Assembly: GCA_025677825.1 (NCBI GenBank) | Contig: JAIXMO010000140.1 | Coordinates: forward strand, 1 to 12,975 | Length of the DNA stretch: 12,975 bases | Direction: 5' to 3' | DNA from: Helicostylum pulchrum | Lineage: Eukaryota > Mucoromycota > Mucoromycetes > Mucorales > Mucoraceae | Part shown: piece by piece, positions 1 through 6,239 of the stretch | Position numbering within the stretch: the stretch's first letter is position 1 | How the letters are laid out: every line of letters begins with the position of its first letter | Made by a program: the position numbers and the translations under genes | Notes under the pieces: generated by a model | Told to the model about the DNA's origin: nothing | Database searches by the model: none | The model's input: the letters and a program-made list of their open reading frames with translations, nothing else

Positions 1-1
1 C

Positions 2-817
2 TTTTAAATGCAGTAAAATATTTTTTTTATTACGATTTCTAGGAATAATACTTTGTTTTAAACCATTCCAAGTTCCTTCTATTGTGTTAGTGTGAACTCC
101 AGTTATTGGGTCCTTAAAATTCTTAGAATGATTTACAGTTTTATGCTTATATCCGATATTCTTTAAATTATTATAACCCTTCCAACAATCAGTATAAATA
201 GTGGTACCTTTTTTAATGTGTTTTTTTATAATTTCATCAATATTTTCAATATTTCTTTCTTCTATTGGAACTAAAAACATTTGTTTATTTTCATTCTTAA
301 TTTTATTTTTTAGTCTACTCCTTTGAATACCTCCAATAATCCAAGCACCCTCAACATTATGTCCTTTATTATACTTTCTTTTAGCAATTTTAGTTTCGTC
401 AATTTCAACAATTTCATTTCTACCACCAATTTTATTAGTTTTATTTAATATTTGCTTATTTTTAATATATTTTCTGTATATTTTATTATATGAGGATACT
501 GTATTTTTACTAATTTTTAAGCTAGATGATATAAAAGATGAAGGTGCTTTACCCAAAAACAGATAAAGTATATGTAACTGTATATTTAATGGCAATCTCA
601 ATTTGTTAAATATTGTACTTCTAAGAGGAGAAAATGCTTTTCTACATTTATAAAACTTACAAACATATAATTTTTTCTTAAAATTTAATGTAGTGTCTTT
701 TCCACATTTTTCACATTTGAGATACCTATTAACGTAATTATTTTTTATTAAGTAGTTTAAAGCTTCTAATTCGTTATCGAATACTTTTTTTAAAGATTGG
801 TAAGATTCAATAAACAT
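2..817 (-). CDS. Merlin/IS1016-like DDE transposase, C-terminus cut by window edge
   Basis: Reading the minus strand from an ATG at 817 gives 272 open codons to the window edge; an in-frame stop at 848-850 lies upstream, so 817 is the first Met. A CxxC...CxxxxC zinc ribbon (C35, C38, C53, C58) precedes a DDE core. The first Asp is in VEIDETK (D140), the second in IYTDCWKGY (D210), and the acid residue is in HTNTIEGTW (E247), 36 residues after D210. The order ribbon, D, D, TxxIExxW is that of the IS1595/ISXO2-like transposase domain, whose eukaryotic form is the Merlin superfamily. It would cut and paste its own element. The visible frame has no stops or frameshifts, so this copy may be intact. 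Terminal inverted repeats were not found, because the left end lies outside and the right end merges with another remnant. Superfamily assignment is fairly secure; activity is unknown. Confidence 0.8.
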   Translation of the reverse strand, partial: MFIESYQSLKKVFDNELEALNYLIKNNYVNRYLKCEKCGKDTTLNFKKKLYVCKFYKCRKAFSPLRSTIFNKLRLPLNIQLHILYLFLGKAPSSFISSSLKISKNTVSSYNKIYRKYIKNKQILNKTNKIGGRNEIVEIDETKIAKRKYNKGHNVEGAWIIGGIQRSRLKNKIKNENKQMFLVPIEERNIENIDEIIKKHIKKGTTIYTDCWKGYNNLKNIGYKHKTVNHSKNFKDPITGVHTNTIEGTWNGLKQSIIPRNRNKKNILLHLK

Positions 818-858
818 ATGTTTTATAATAATAAAATAATTCAATTTTTATATATTAA

Positions 859-1077
859 ACTATATATGAGAGTTATATTGGGATACATCCCTGGCATCAT
901 GTAAAGAAAAGACTAGATTGTTATCCGCTTAAGCCTAAAAATGTCGAAGAATTATGGCAGAGATTTGACTATGAATGGAACAGATTTACCAAGGATGATA
1001 TGGATAATTATTACAATAATTATCATAAAAGAATTGAAGCTGTTATCAATGCTAGAGGTGGATATACAACATATTGA
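859..1077 (+). pseudogene. C-terminal fragment of a Tc1/mariner (IS630-like) transposase
   Basis: An open plus frame runs from after a stop at 856-858 to a TGA at 1075-1077. Its end matches the usual tail of Tc1/mariner transposases: an ELWQRF block, a Trp/Arg-rich helix, then RIEAVINARGGYTTY, the characteristic closing segment of the DDE_3 domain. The stretch that normally reads WPPxSPDLNPIE before the ELW block is not recognisable; PLKPKNVEELW stands in its place, which suggests an internal deletion. No catalytic DDE residues remain upstream. It is wedged between the Merlin copy and the Harbinger-like remnant, so it is a broken piece of an older insertion. A longer frame beginning at 941 in another phase is a shadow. 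Confidence 0.6.
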
Positions 1078-1340
1078 TTTCGTGACATTTCTCTTTTTTT
1101 TAATAAAATTTCATTTTTTTCTAATTCTGATCGAATCTCCGATTTAAACCCAAATAAGCTACAGGATATGATGCAGAATTTACATACGTATATTACTCTC
1201 AAATTTGGGCTTTCTAGCTTTATCCATTTAAAACATACGTTAAAAACAAGTTTTGTGGGTCAATTTATGTACCCACTGTAAATGAGTTTGCAATATATGT
1301 ATCTGAAAGTAAACCTTGTAAAAATTTTAATGATGGACAA

Positions 1341-2114
1341 ATGTTTTTAAATATGAAATTAGAAAATAAACTTAACGAGTACGACTGTTTGGCATTTGAT
1401 GGAGGTTATTATTATTATATAGATAAATTTTTAGAAAATTGTGATAAAAAAGGAAATGATAAAATAAACAATAGCAACTTTATGTTTCCAATTAGGAAAA
1501 AGATAAATGAGGATCTTACTGAAGATGAGATTTTATATAATGAAACTTTTGGTAGTTTTCGTAGTAAAATAGAAGGATGTTTTGGTCATTTAGGAAATAA
1601 ATTTAAACGATATAATAATAACGAAGGAAGTTGTAAAATCACAGATATAAAACTATATAATATTCAATTGAAACTATCTTTATTACTATTAAATATTCAA
1701 AGATTTTGTAGCTTATATAGCATTCCATTAAAACCTAACCATCTATTGTGGGCTAATGATAACTTCAATTATCCTAACCCTAAAAATAATTTGATAGATA
1801 ATATAATATACAAGTTTGATATTTTAAAGTTAACCGAAATGAGTAATAGACAATCAGAATTTATAAACAACTATTTTGATTGTAACGAAAATCAATCTAT
1901 AAGATTAAATGAAATAGAAATGGGAATCGAAAATGATGATGATGATGAAAATTTTGAAGTTGAAAAGATTTTGGACCACAGAAAATTTAAAAAAAGGATG
2001 AAGTTCTTGATAAAATGGAAGAATTATGATGAAACTTATAATGAATGGATATGGCAAGAGGATTTTAATGAAACATTTATAATAGATGAGTATTTAGCAT
2101 CAATTAATTTTTAA
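1341..2114 (+). CDS. 5'-truncated PIF/Harbinger-like transposase fused to a C-terminal chromodomain
   Basis: The frame is open from 1218 (stop at 1215-1217), with the first ATG at 1341, giving 257 residues from that Met. DDE_Tnp_4 (HARBI1-like) features are visible in order: KPCKNFNDGQ just before the Met, then FDGGY (D20, the usual second Asp), FPIRKKINEDLTEDE, a YNETFGSFRSKIEGCFG block whose E78 would be the third catalytic acid, and a hydrophobic LLLLNIQRF helix. After an acidic DDDDEN linker the frame enters a chromodomain (about 204-255) with cage residues F205, W226 and Y229, then stops at 2112-2114. The N-terminal part with the first catalytic Asp is not found upstream, so the protein should be inactive as a transposase. 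The chromodomain is in the same uninterrupted frame. The transposase assignment is inference from motif order; the chromodomain is clear. Confidence 0.6.
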   Translation: MFLNMKLENKLNEYDCLAFDGGYYYYIDKFLENCDKKGNDKINNSNFMFPIRKKINEDLTEDEILYNETFGSFRSKIEGCFGHLGNKFKRYNNNEGSCKITDIKLYNIQLKLSLLLLNIQRFCSLYSIPLKPNHLLWANDNFNYPNPKNNLIDNIIYKFDILKLTEMSNRQSEFINNYFDCNENQSIRLNEIEMGIENDDDDENFEVEKILDHRKFKKRMKFLIKWKNYDETYNEWIWQEDFNETFIIDEYLASINF

Positions 2115-2151
2115 TATTTAGCAGAATTTAAGATATTTAGGATTTAACAAA

Positions 2152-3972
2152 ATGTTCACCAAACTTAAACTAAGATTACATGTTTCTTCTCCAAGAAAAA
2201 ACCATGCTACATCTAATTATATAAACATAAAAAAGAAAATCAACTCAAACCTTATTTCAATTGATGGTTCAACATTCGTTAATGGTGATGTTAATCAATC
2301 ACAAACCATTAATTCTTTTCGTACACATGCTTTTTCTGTTGAACATAAAGAAAATGATGATCGCTATTCCATGTCCATGACCAAAAACATCTTTTATATA
2401 CAAGGTGCGCAGACCATTTGTCCTGATTATGTTACTCCTCCTGATAGTGAAAAAGATCAACTGTTAAAGGATGCTCACACAAATGTCGGACATTATGGGG
2501 CTGAACAAATGGTTAAAAGACTTCATAAAGAAGGTCTTCATTGGGTTAACCTTATAGGTGATTGTGTTAAATTTGTTCGTGAATGTAACGAATGTATGCG
2601 TCATAATATAAAAAAGCGGGGATATCTTCCTGCAAGACATATATACAGCTATACAGCAGGCCAACATTTAGCAATTGATTTGGCAGGACCAATTAGTAAC
2701 ACTACCGAGTCTAACAATAATTATGTTATGGTTATTGTTGATGTATGTACTCGCTTCTGTATCCTTCGTCCTTTGGCTGACAAAAAAACCGCTACTATCG
2801 TTAAAGTACTGGCTGATGTATTTGCCTTAATTGGTGTACCTTCCATTCTTCAATCAGATAATGGTACCGAATTTAAAAGCTATTTATCCAAAGAACTAGC
2901 TGATGCATTGGGCTATGACCACCGTTTTATTTCACCACTGCATGCCTCGGCAAATGGTTTAGCCGAGCGCATGGTTCAATCAGTAAAGAAATTATTGGCA
3001 AAGGCTACTCAAGGTGTAGGAAATCATTGGGATCTTCATCTCAATGCAGTTCAGCTTGCACTCAATAATCGTATTTCGAAAAAATTAAATTCTACTCCTT
3101 TCTCCCTATTTTTCGCTCGTCGTATGCCTGAAACATATGGTTTTACGGCCGATGAAAATAAAAAGAAACAAGGAGAAGATAAAAAACCTATGTCTCATGA
3201 AGAACTCATGAAACGAATTGATTATATGAATGATATCGTTTTTCCCGCAATCGCAGAAAAAACTAAAGCACAAATTGAATTAGACAATGCCAAATTTAAT
3301 AATAAGCATATTCTAGTTGATTATAAGCCTAATGATCACGTTATGGTCCGTATTGATAAGAGTGGACAATTATCTCCCTCCTACACTGGTCCATATACTG
3401 TCGTTCGAAAAACTCAAGGTAACTCATATGTCCTACGTGATACAGTTGGCATGATAATGCCTAGAAACTATACATCAATAGAATTAAAACTTATTTCTCA
3501 TGATGAAGTCATTGCTCTGGATGATGAGGGTAATGAAATAAAAAATTATGAAGTTGAGGCTATTTTAAATCATAGAGGAAGCTCAAAAAACATTGAATAT
3601 CTAGTCAGATGGAAAAACTATAGTAGTGACTGGGACGAATGGTTACCTACAGACCATTTCAATGATGTTGATTGCCTTCGTAAATACTGGAAGCATCTTG
3701 GAACTGAATACAAACCAAAAAAGTCCAATGTCATTACTAATGCTCCTTCCAGCTCAAAAAACTTACAAACAACGAAACCTAGCACAATTAGTAAATTAAT
3801 TGATACCATACCATTAGAAGAAGATGTTGTCAATTACAATCCAACATCCAAGTCTAAAAAACGCAAATGTTCAACAGTCCTTCCTTCTCAAGACGAAGCT
3901 TTTAAACAATCCATTAAAATCTCTAAGCGCACTTCCACTAGGAAAAGCCATCGCTTCGTTAAAAATGCATAA
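2152..3972 (+). CDS. Ty3/gypsy chromovirus integrase with chromodomain, free-standing
   Basis: This 606-residue frame starts at an ATG in a good context (A at -3), with an in-frame TAG at 2119-2121 upstream. It contains an HHCC zinc-binding domain (H109, H114, C145, C148), an integrase core with D176 (AIDLAGP), D236 (QSDNGTEF) and E272 (NGLAERMVQ), a GPY-like segment (YTGPYTVVRK, 411-420), and a chromodomain at 465-512 with cage residues Y466, W487 and Y490. A basic KSKKRK near 567 could be a nuclear signal. The family role is insertion of reverse-transcribed element DNA, with the chromodomain steering it to methylated-histone chromatin. No RT or RNase H precedes it; the first 100 or so residues are not recognised, apart from a short linker similar in place to that of the other chromovirus here. 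A polypurine tract and LTR follow. It is probably the 3' part of a truncated element, although the integrase frame is intact. Confidence 0.85.
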   Translation: MFTKLKLRLHVSSPRKNHATSNYINIKKKINSNLISIDGSTFVNGDVNQSQTINSFRTHAFSVEHKENDDRYSMSMTKNIFYIQGAQTICPDYVTPPDSEKDQLLKDAHTNVGHYGAEQMVKRLHKEGLHWVNLIGDCVKFVRECNECMRHNIKKRGYLPARHIYSYTAGQHLAIDLAGPISNTTESNNNYVMVIVDVCTRFCILRPLADKKTATIVKVLADVFALIGVPSILQSDNGTEFKSYLSKELADALGYDHRFISPLHASANGLAERMVQSVKKLLAKATQGVGNHWDLHLNAVQLALNNRISKKLNSTPFSLFFARRMPETYGFTADENKKKQGEDKKPMSHEELMKRIDYMNDIVFPAIAEKTKAQIELDNAKFNNKHILVDYKPNDHVMVRIDKSGQLSPSYTGPYTVVRKTQGNSYVLRDTVGMIMPRNYTSIELKLISHDEVIALDDEGNEIKNYEVEAILNHRGSSKNIEYLVRWKNYSSDWDEWLPTDHFNDVDCLRKYWKHLGTEYKPKKSNVITNAPSSSKNLQTTKPSTISKLIDTIPLEEDVVNYNPTSKSKKRKCSTVLPSQDEAFKQSIKISKRTSTRKSHRFVKNA

Positions 3973-3994
3973 AAAAAAAAAAAAAAAAAAAAAA
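3971..3994 (+). repeat. A24 homopolymer right after the integrase stop
   Basis: Twenty-four consecutive A residues begin inside the TAA stop codon of the integrase ORF, about 100 bases before the polypurine tract. Such a run is length-unstable and may be miscounted in the assembly. It sits inside the element, before the LTR, so it is not the poly(A) tail of an integrated transcript. Confidence 0.9.
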
Positions 3995-4080
3995 CAACAA
4001 CTCTACATAATTATGTTACAATCTGTAATATACATCTATTTATTCTTATTTTACCCATCCTTTACCGGTAATCTCTCGCT

Positions 4081-4092
4081 GATGGGGGGCTA
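4081..4092 (+). promoter_or_regulatory. Polypurine tract for plus-strand priming
   Basis: GATGGGGGGCTA lies directly before the TGTGG start of the LTR. A G-rich tract at this place is the standard plus-strand primer of Ty3/gypsy elements. Its position fixes the LTR start at 4093. Confidence 0.75.
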
Positions 4093-4388
4093 TGTGGTAT
4101 TTTACCATAAATTAACGCAAGAGACTGTACCTTAAATAATTGAGGTTCTCACGTAACACCTCAATATCATTGTACTAATTAACATTTTAGCCATTTACTT
4201 GTACCACCTTAAACAACAGTCATGTTACCCTGGTTGTTCTTTGACTATAAAAAGAATATTAAGAGGAGCAACCTTTTGCTCCCTCTCTTGTTTTTTAAAA
4301 GTAATTTTAATCAATAAAGATCTATAAGAAGTTTCATCTTATTTACTGTTGTCTCTTTTATTATTTTAATTTGATACTATTTATCACA
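4093..4388 (+). repeat. 3' LTR of the truncated chromovirus (296 bp)
   Basis: The repeat begins TGTGGTATTTTACC and ends GATACTATTTATCACA, with the usual TG...CA ends. It is defined by the polypurine tract on its left and by the inverted copy at 4435-4730, from which it differs at two positions (4284 t for c, and 4385 c for a, in this orientation). Inside it are TATAAAAAG (4246-4254), a GC-richer hairpin around AAGAGGAGCA...TGCTCCCTCTCTT (4261-4289) and AATAAA (4313-4318). This order matches U3 promoter, R and polyadenylation signal. Confidence 0.9.
4246..4254 (+). promoter_or_regulatory. TATA box inside the LTR
   Basis: TATAAAAAG lies about 60 bases upstream of an AATAAA at 4313-4318. It would start transcription rightward, antisense to the host gene at 4389-6153. 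The same box occurs inverted at 4569-4577 in the solo LTR, firing leftward, so the two promoters diverge in sense but sit in mirror-image LTRs. Confidence 0.55.
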
Positions 4389-4434
4389 CTCTCCTCGTCA
4401 CTTTGCAATTGTTCCAATGCAAGATTAAAAACAT

Positions 4435-4730
4435 TGTTATAAATAGTATCAAATTAAAATAATAAAAGAGACAACAGTAAATAAGATGAAACTTCTTATA
4501 GATCTTTATTGATTAAAATTACTTTTAAAAAACAAGAGGGGGAGCAAAAGGTTGCTCCTCTTAATATTCTTTTTATAGTCAAAGAACAACCAGGGTAACA
4601 TGACTGTTGTTTAAGGTGGTACAAGTAAATGGCTAAAATGTTAATTAGTACAATGATATTGAGGTGTTACGTGAGAACCTCAATTATTTAAGGTACAGTC
4701 TCTTGCGTTAATTTATGGTAAAATACCACA
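4435..4730 (-). repeat. Inverted solo LTR with 5-bp target duplication aacat
   Basis: This is the reverse complement of the LTR at 4093-4388 with 2 differences in 296 bases. It is flanked by aacat on both sides (4430-4434 and 4731-4735), a perfect 5-bp duplication typical of Ty3/gypsy integration. No internal element sequence accompanies it, so it is a solo LTR left by recombination between two LTRs. It interrupts the third exon of the host gene exactly after a codon, and its own sequence supplies an in-frame TAA after five extra codons. Confidence 0.93.
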
Positions 4731-4808
4731 AACATCATTACCGAAAAGAGTTTTCATTTCGGACCCGAAAACGGAATGTGCCATTACTTTCTTTCTGTGT
4801 TTAAGCTT
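4731..4808 (-). CDS. Exon 3 (5' part) of the interrupted host gene
   Basis: Twenty-six codons (KLKHRKKVMAHSVFGSEM... to GNDV) follow the TATAG acceptor at 4813-4809 in phase 0. The exon meets the solo LTR exactly after a codon. The 46 bases on the other side of the LTR, less the duplicated five, continue the frame as FNLALEQLQSDEE. This continuity is the strongest sign that the segment is real coding sequence. Confidence 0.6.
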
Positions 4809-4872
4809 CTATATTTTAAAAAAAAGTAAGTTCAAGTGACAGGAATTGTTTCATACTACATAATTGACTTAC
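4809..4872 (-). other. Intron 2 of the host gene (64 bp)
   Basis: The donor is GTAAGT (4872-4867), a possible branch site CTTAC precedes a T-rich stretch, and the acceptor is TATAG (4813-4809). The length is typical of fungal introns. Removing it keeps the frame of exons 2 and 3 and gets rid of the unrelated tail seen when the donor is read through. Confidence 0.65.
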
Positions 4873-5169
4873 GGTGACACGTCTGCCTTTTCTAACGTTA
4901 AGCTTCTTCTTGGCAACCTTTTTTTCTTCCGATTCAGCTAGATTTGCTTTCTGTCTGTGAAAAACGAGCACAACTTTAGCTTTTATCTCTCTATATGATA
5001 CAATACTGTTCCACGTCTTATTAGTGATATTTTCAATCTGTGATCCGACATAAGCAATAACATTATTGGTTACAGTTTCATTATTAGTGCCGGTTAAAGG
5101 CTTTGTATAATCCCACACCAGGTTCTCTGGAGCACCCTTCTGATTATCCAAAGAGGTACGGATCCACCC
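4873..5169 (-). CDS. Exon 2 of the interrupted host gene
   Basis: Exon 2 has 99 whole codons starting GGG TGG ATC after an AAATAG acceptor and ending ACC before the donor GTAAGT at 4872-4867. Its frame matches that of exon 1 (phase 0). The nearer acceptor TTTAG at 5180-5176 would bring in an immediate in-frame TAG, so the AAATAG site is preferred. The exon ends in a Lys/Arg-rich stretch (KKVAKKKLNVRKGRRVT). There is no ATG at its beginning; the apparent start at 5151 is a TTG, which supports reading it as an internal exon. Confidence 0.6.
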
Positions 5170-5340
5170 CTATTTCTAAAGTTAGTTTGAAATATGCTAT
5201 TGTTGTATTCACGTACTATACAGATATATAATTTAGATATACCTTTATACACAAAGGCTATATAACAATATAATATTACCTATTTAGTATTTGGATCTGT
5301 ATACTTCTTATCGACTATATAAATTTAATGAAGAAATATA

Positions 5341-5450
5341 GTGTAACAGTTTATTTCTTCAAGTGATACAATAACCTACAAACAGTTTATTGTACTGAAG
5401 TGGTACAATAATCTACAAACAGTTATTCTTCTAAAAAGTGATACAAGAAG
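5341..5450 (+). repeat. Imperfect ~37-bp tandem repeat inside intron 1
   Basis: Units begin at 5341, 5363, 5400 and 5438 with GTG(A/G)TACAA or a close form. The two best units (5363-5399 and 5400-5437) share GTGRTACAATAAYCTACAAA and the following CAGTT. The first and last units are partial. Nothing indicates coding. Confidence 0.7.
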
Positions 5451-5642
5451 CACTTTGTCTTCAAAGCTTATTTATTCATATTTTCCCACATTATATTCAC
5501 TTATTTTTCCCACCATCAATTAATGTTCCTTCAAATGTCTTATTTATATTCTGAAAAGTATATATAAGGACCTATAATTTCCATTAAATAAACAACGATC
5601 ATTTTAAAAGTCTGATAATCTTTCTGTTTAATTTTTTATTTT

Positions 5643-5665
5643 TGATATTTATTCTTTAAATATCA
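5643..5665. repeat. 9-bp perfect inverted repeat with 5-base loop
   Basis: TGATATTTA (5643-5651) and TAAATATCA (5657-5665) flank TTCTT. It lies near the donor end of intron 1. In such AT-rich DNA this could be chance. Confidence 0.6.
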
Positions 5666-5697
5666 TAGCTATAAAATTTATTAAAATAATTACTTAC

Positions 5698-6153
5698 AGA
5701 AAGCATGTTATACATAGCTGTTCCTGGTCGAAAAAGTGTGCTATCGGACTGGCAAGTTACAAGCTCCCTTGGTTCAGACGATCCTTCAATTTTGCTTAAG
5801 ATAATGTCCAACTTGGACTCAATTCTCTCCAGACGGTCAATCCTAGATTCAATTCTATCGAAACGGTCTTCAAAGCGTGATATCTTCGCGTCCAGTTTTT
5901 TTAAATCGCTCTTTATACTGTCCCAGGTATTACTAGCTCCAGTCGCAAAAAAGCTTCTTGATAATGCAGCAGTCATATCCGAGTCATTGGACACTCTCGA
6001 AAGTGATATAGATGGTGCCAAGACAGAAAACGATTGTTGGGTGTCTATGGACATGTCTTCACGAGAAGCGGAATTGGCAGATGACACTGAGCTACTTCGG
6101 CTTCTAGTTCTACTGGAGATCAAAGAGTTGTTAAGGCGAGAATGGTTTTGCAT
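5698..6153 (-). CDS. Exon 1 of the interrupted host gene (Ser-rich, coiled coil)
   Basis: It starts at the ATG at 6153-6151 (A at -3) and holds 152 whole codons up to the donor GTAAGT at 5697-5692. The first 60 residues are rich in Ser and Arg (RTRSRSSSVSS near residues 15-25). Residues 77-123 have hydrophobic residues at heptad spacing with many Glu, Lys and Arg (for example DRIESRIDRLERIESKL), a likely dimerising coiled coil. If the donor is not used, the frame reads 13 more codons to a stop at 5656, giving 165 residues. The plus-strand frame across the same place is an antisense shadow. Confidence 0.65.
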
Positions 6154-6221
6154 TGTAAAATAATATCAGATATAGATGTAAAGAGATATGTAAAGGAAAA
6201 AATAAATCGACTTTGACATCC

Positions 6222-6230
6222 ATATATATA
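6222..6230 (-). promoter_or_regulatory. TATA-like box of the host gene
   Basis: TATATATA on the minus strand lies about 70 bases upstream of the ATG at 6153. Distance and orientation suit a core promoter with a short 5' leader, but AT-richness makes such boxes common here. Confidence 0.35.
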
Positions 6231-6239
6231 CTTTTTCAA

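Larger units (their letters stand above)
2152..4388 (+). mobile_element. 5'-truncated Ty3/gypsy chromovirus (integrase, PPT, 3' LTR)
   Basis: The integrase-chromodomain frame, a G-rich polypurine tract and a 296-bp LTR follow each other in the order expected for the 3' half of a chromovirus. The 5' LTR, primer site, gag, protease, RT and RNase H are missing. The left boundary is set at the ORF start only for lack of a better marker. The right boundary is the LTR end, directly followed by host-gene sequence whose next five bases are ctctc. No second ctctc copy was found near the left side, so the 5' end was probably lost by deletion or rearrangement. Confidence 0.75.
5170..5697 (-). other. Intron 1 of the host gene (528 bp, unusually long)
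   Basis: The donor is GTAAGT (5697-5692). The 3' end has a strong branch-like AACTAAC followed by TTTAG and then AAATAG; only the latter acceptor keeps the frame open. The inside is very AT-rich and contains an imperfect tandem repeat, a 9-bp inverted repeat, a tatataagg box and an AATAAA on the plus strand. The length, against 64 bp for intron 2, suggests a later insertion or a missed small exon; neither could be shown. Confidence 0.5.
4389..6153 (-). pseudogene. Host gene of unknown family, interrupted by a solo LTR and cut off by a chromovirus
   Basis: Three exons can be joined on the minus strand in one frame: 6153-5698 (152 codons), 5169-4873 (99 codons) and 4808-4731 (26 codons). After the solo LTR and one copy of the aacat duplication the same frame goes on through 4429-4389, ending at the LTR of the truncated chromovirus. 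Both introns are phase 0, with GTAAGT donors. The product would have a Ser/Arg-rich N-terminus, a coiled coil at about residues 77-123, a middle part without recognised motifs, and a basic segment (KKVAKKKLNVRKGRR, then KLKHRKK across the exon 2/3 joint). The family is not recognised; coiled coil plus basic tail would fit a nucleic-acid-associated protein, but that is a guess. As it stands, translation would end inside the LTR at about 282 residues. Confidence 0.65.

Noticed and set aside
941..1147. 68-residue plus-strand frame
   Set aside because: It overlaps the Tc1/mariner tail in another phase and becomes a Phe/Ile-rich run driven by T tracts; no family resemblance.
4389..4393. ctctc as the target duplication of the truncated chromovirus
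   Set aside because: It adjoins the LTR, but no second copy was found beside the element's left side, because the 5' end is missing.
5342..5665. Solo LTR inside intron 1 (TG...CA, TATA, AATAAA)
   Set aside because: The ends are suggestive, but the flanking 5-mers (tatag and tagct) do not match, and no second copy is in the window.
5656..5697. Reading exon 1 to the stop at 5656 as a single-exon gene
   Set aside because: A perfect GTAAGT after a whole codon and an in-phase exon 2 make splicing the better model, although an unspliced form cannot be excluded.
5705..6163. 152-residue plus-strand frame
   Set aside because: It is antisense to exon 1 of the host gene; only the minus strand has heptads, a sensible start context and a splice donor in frame.
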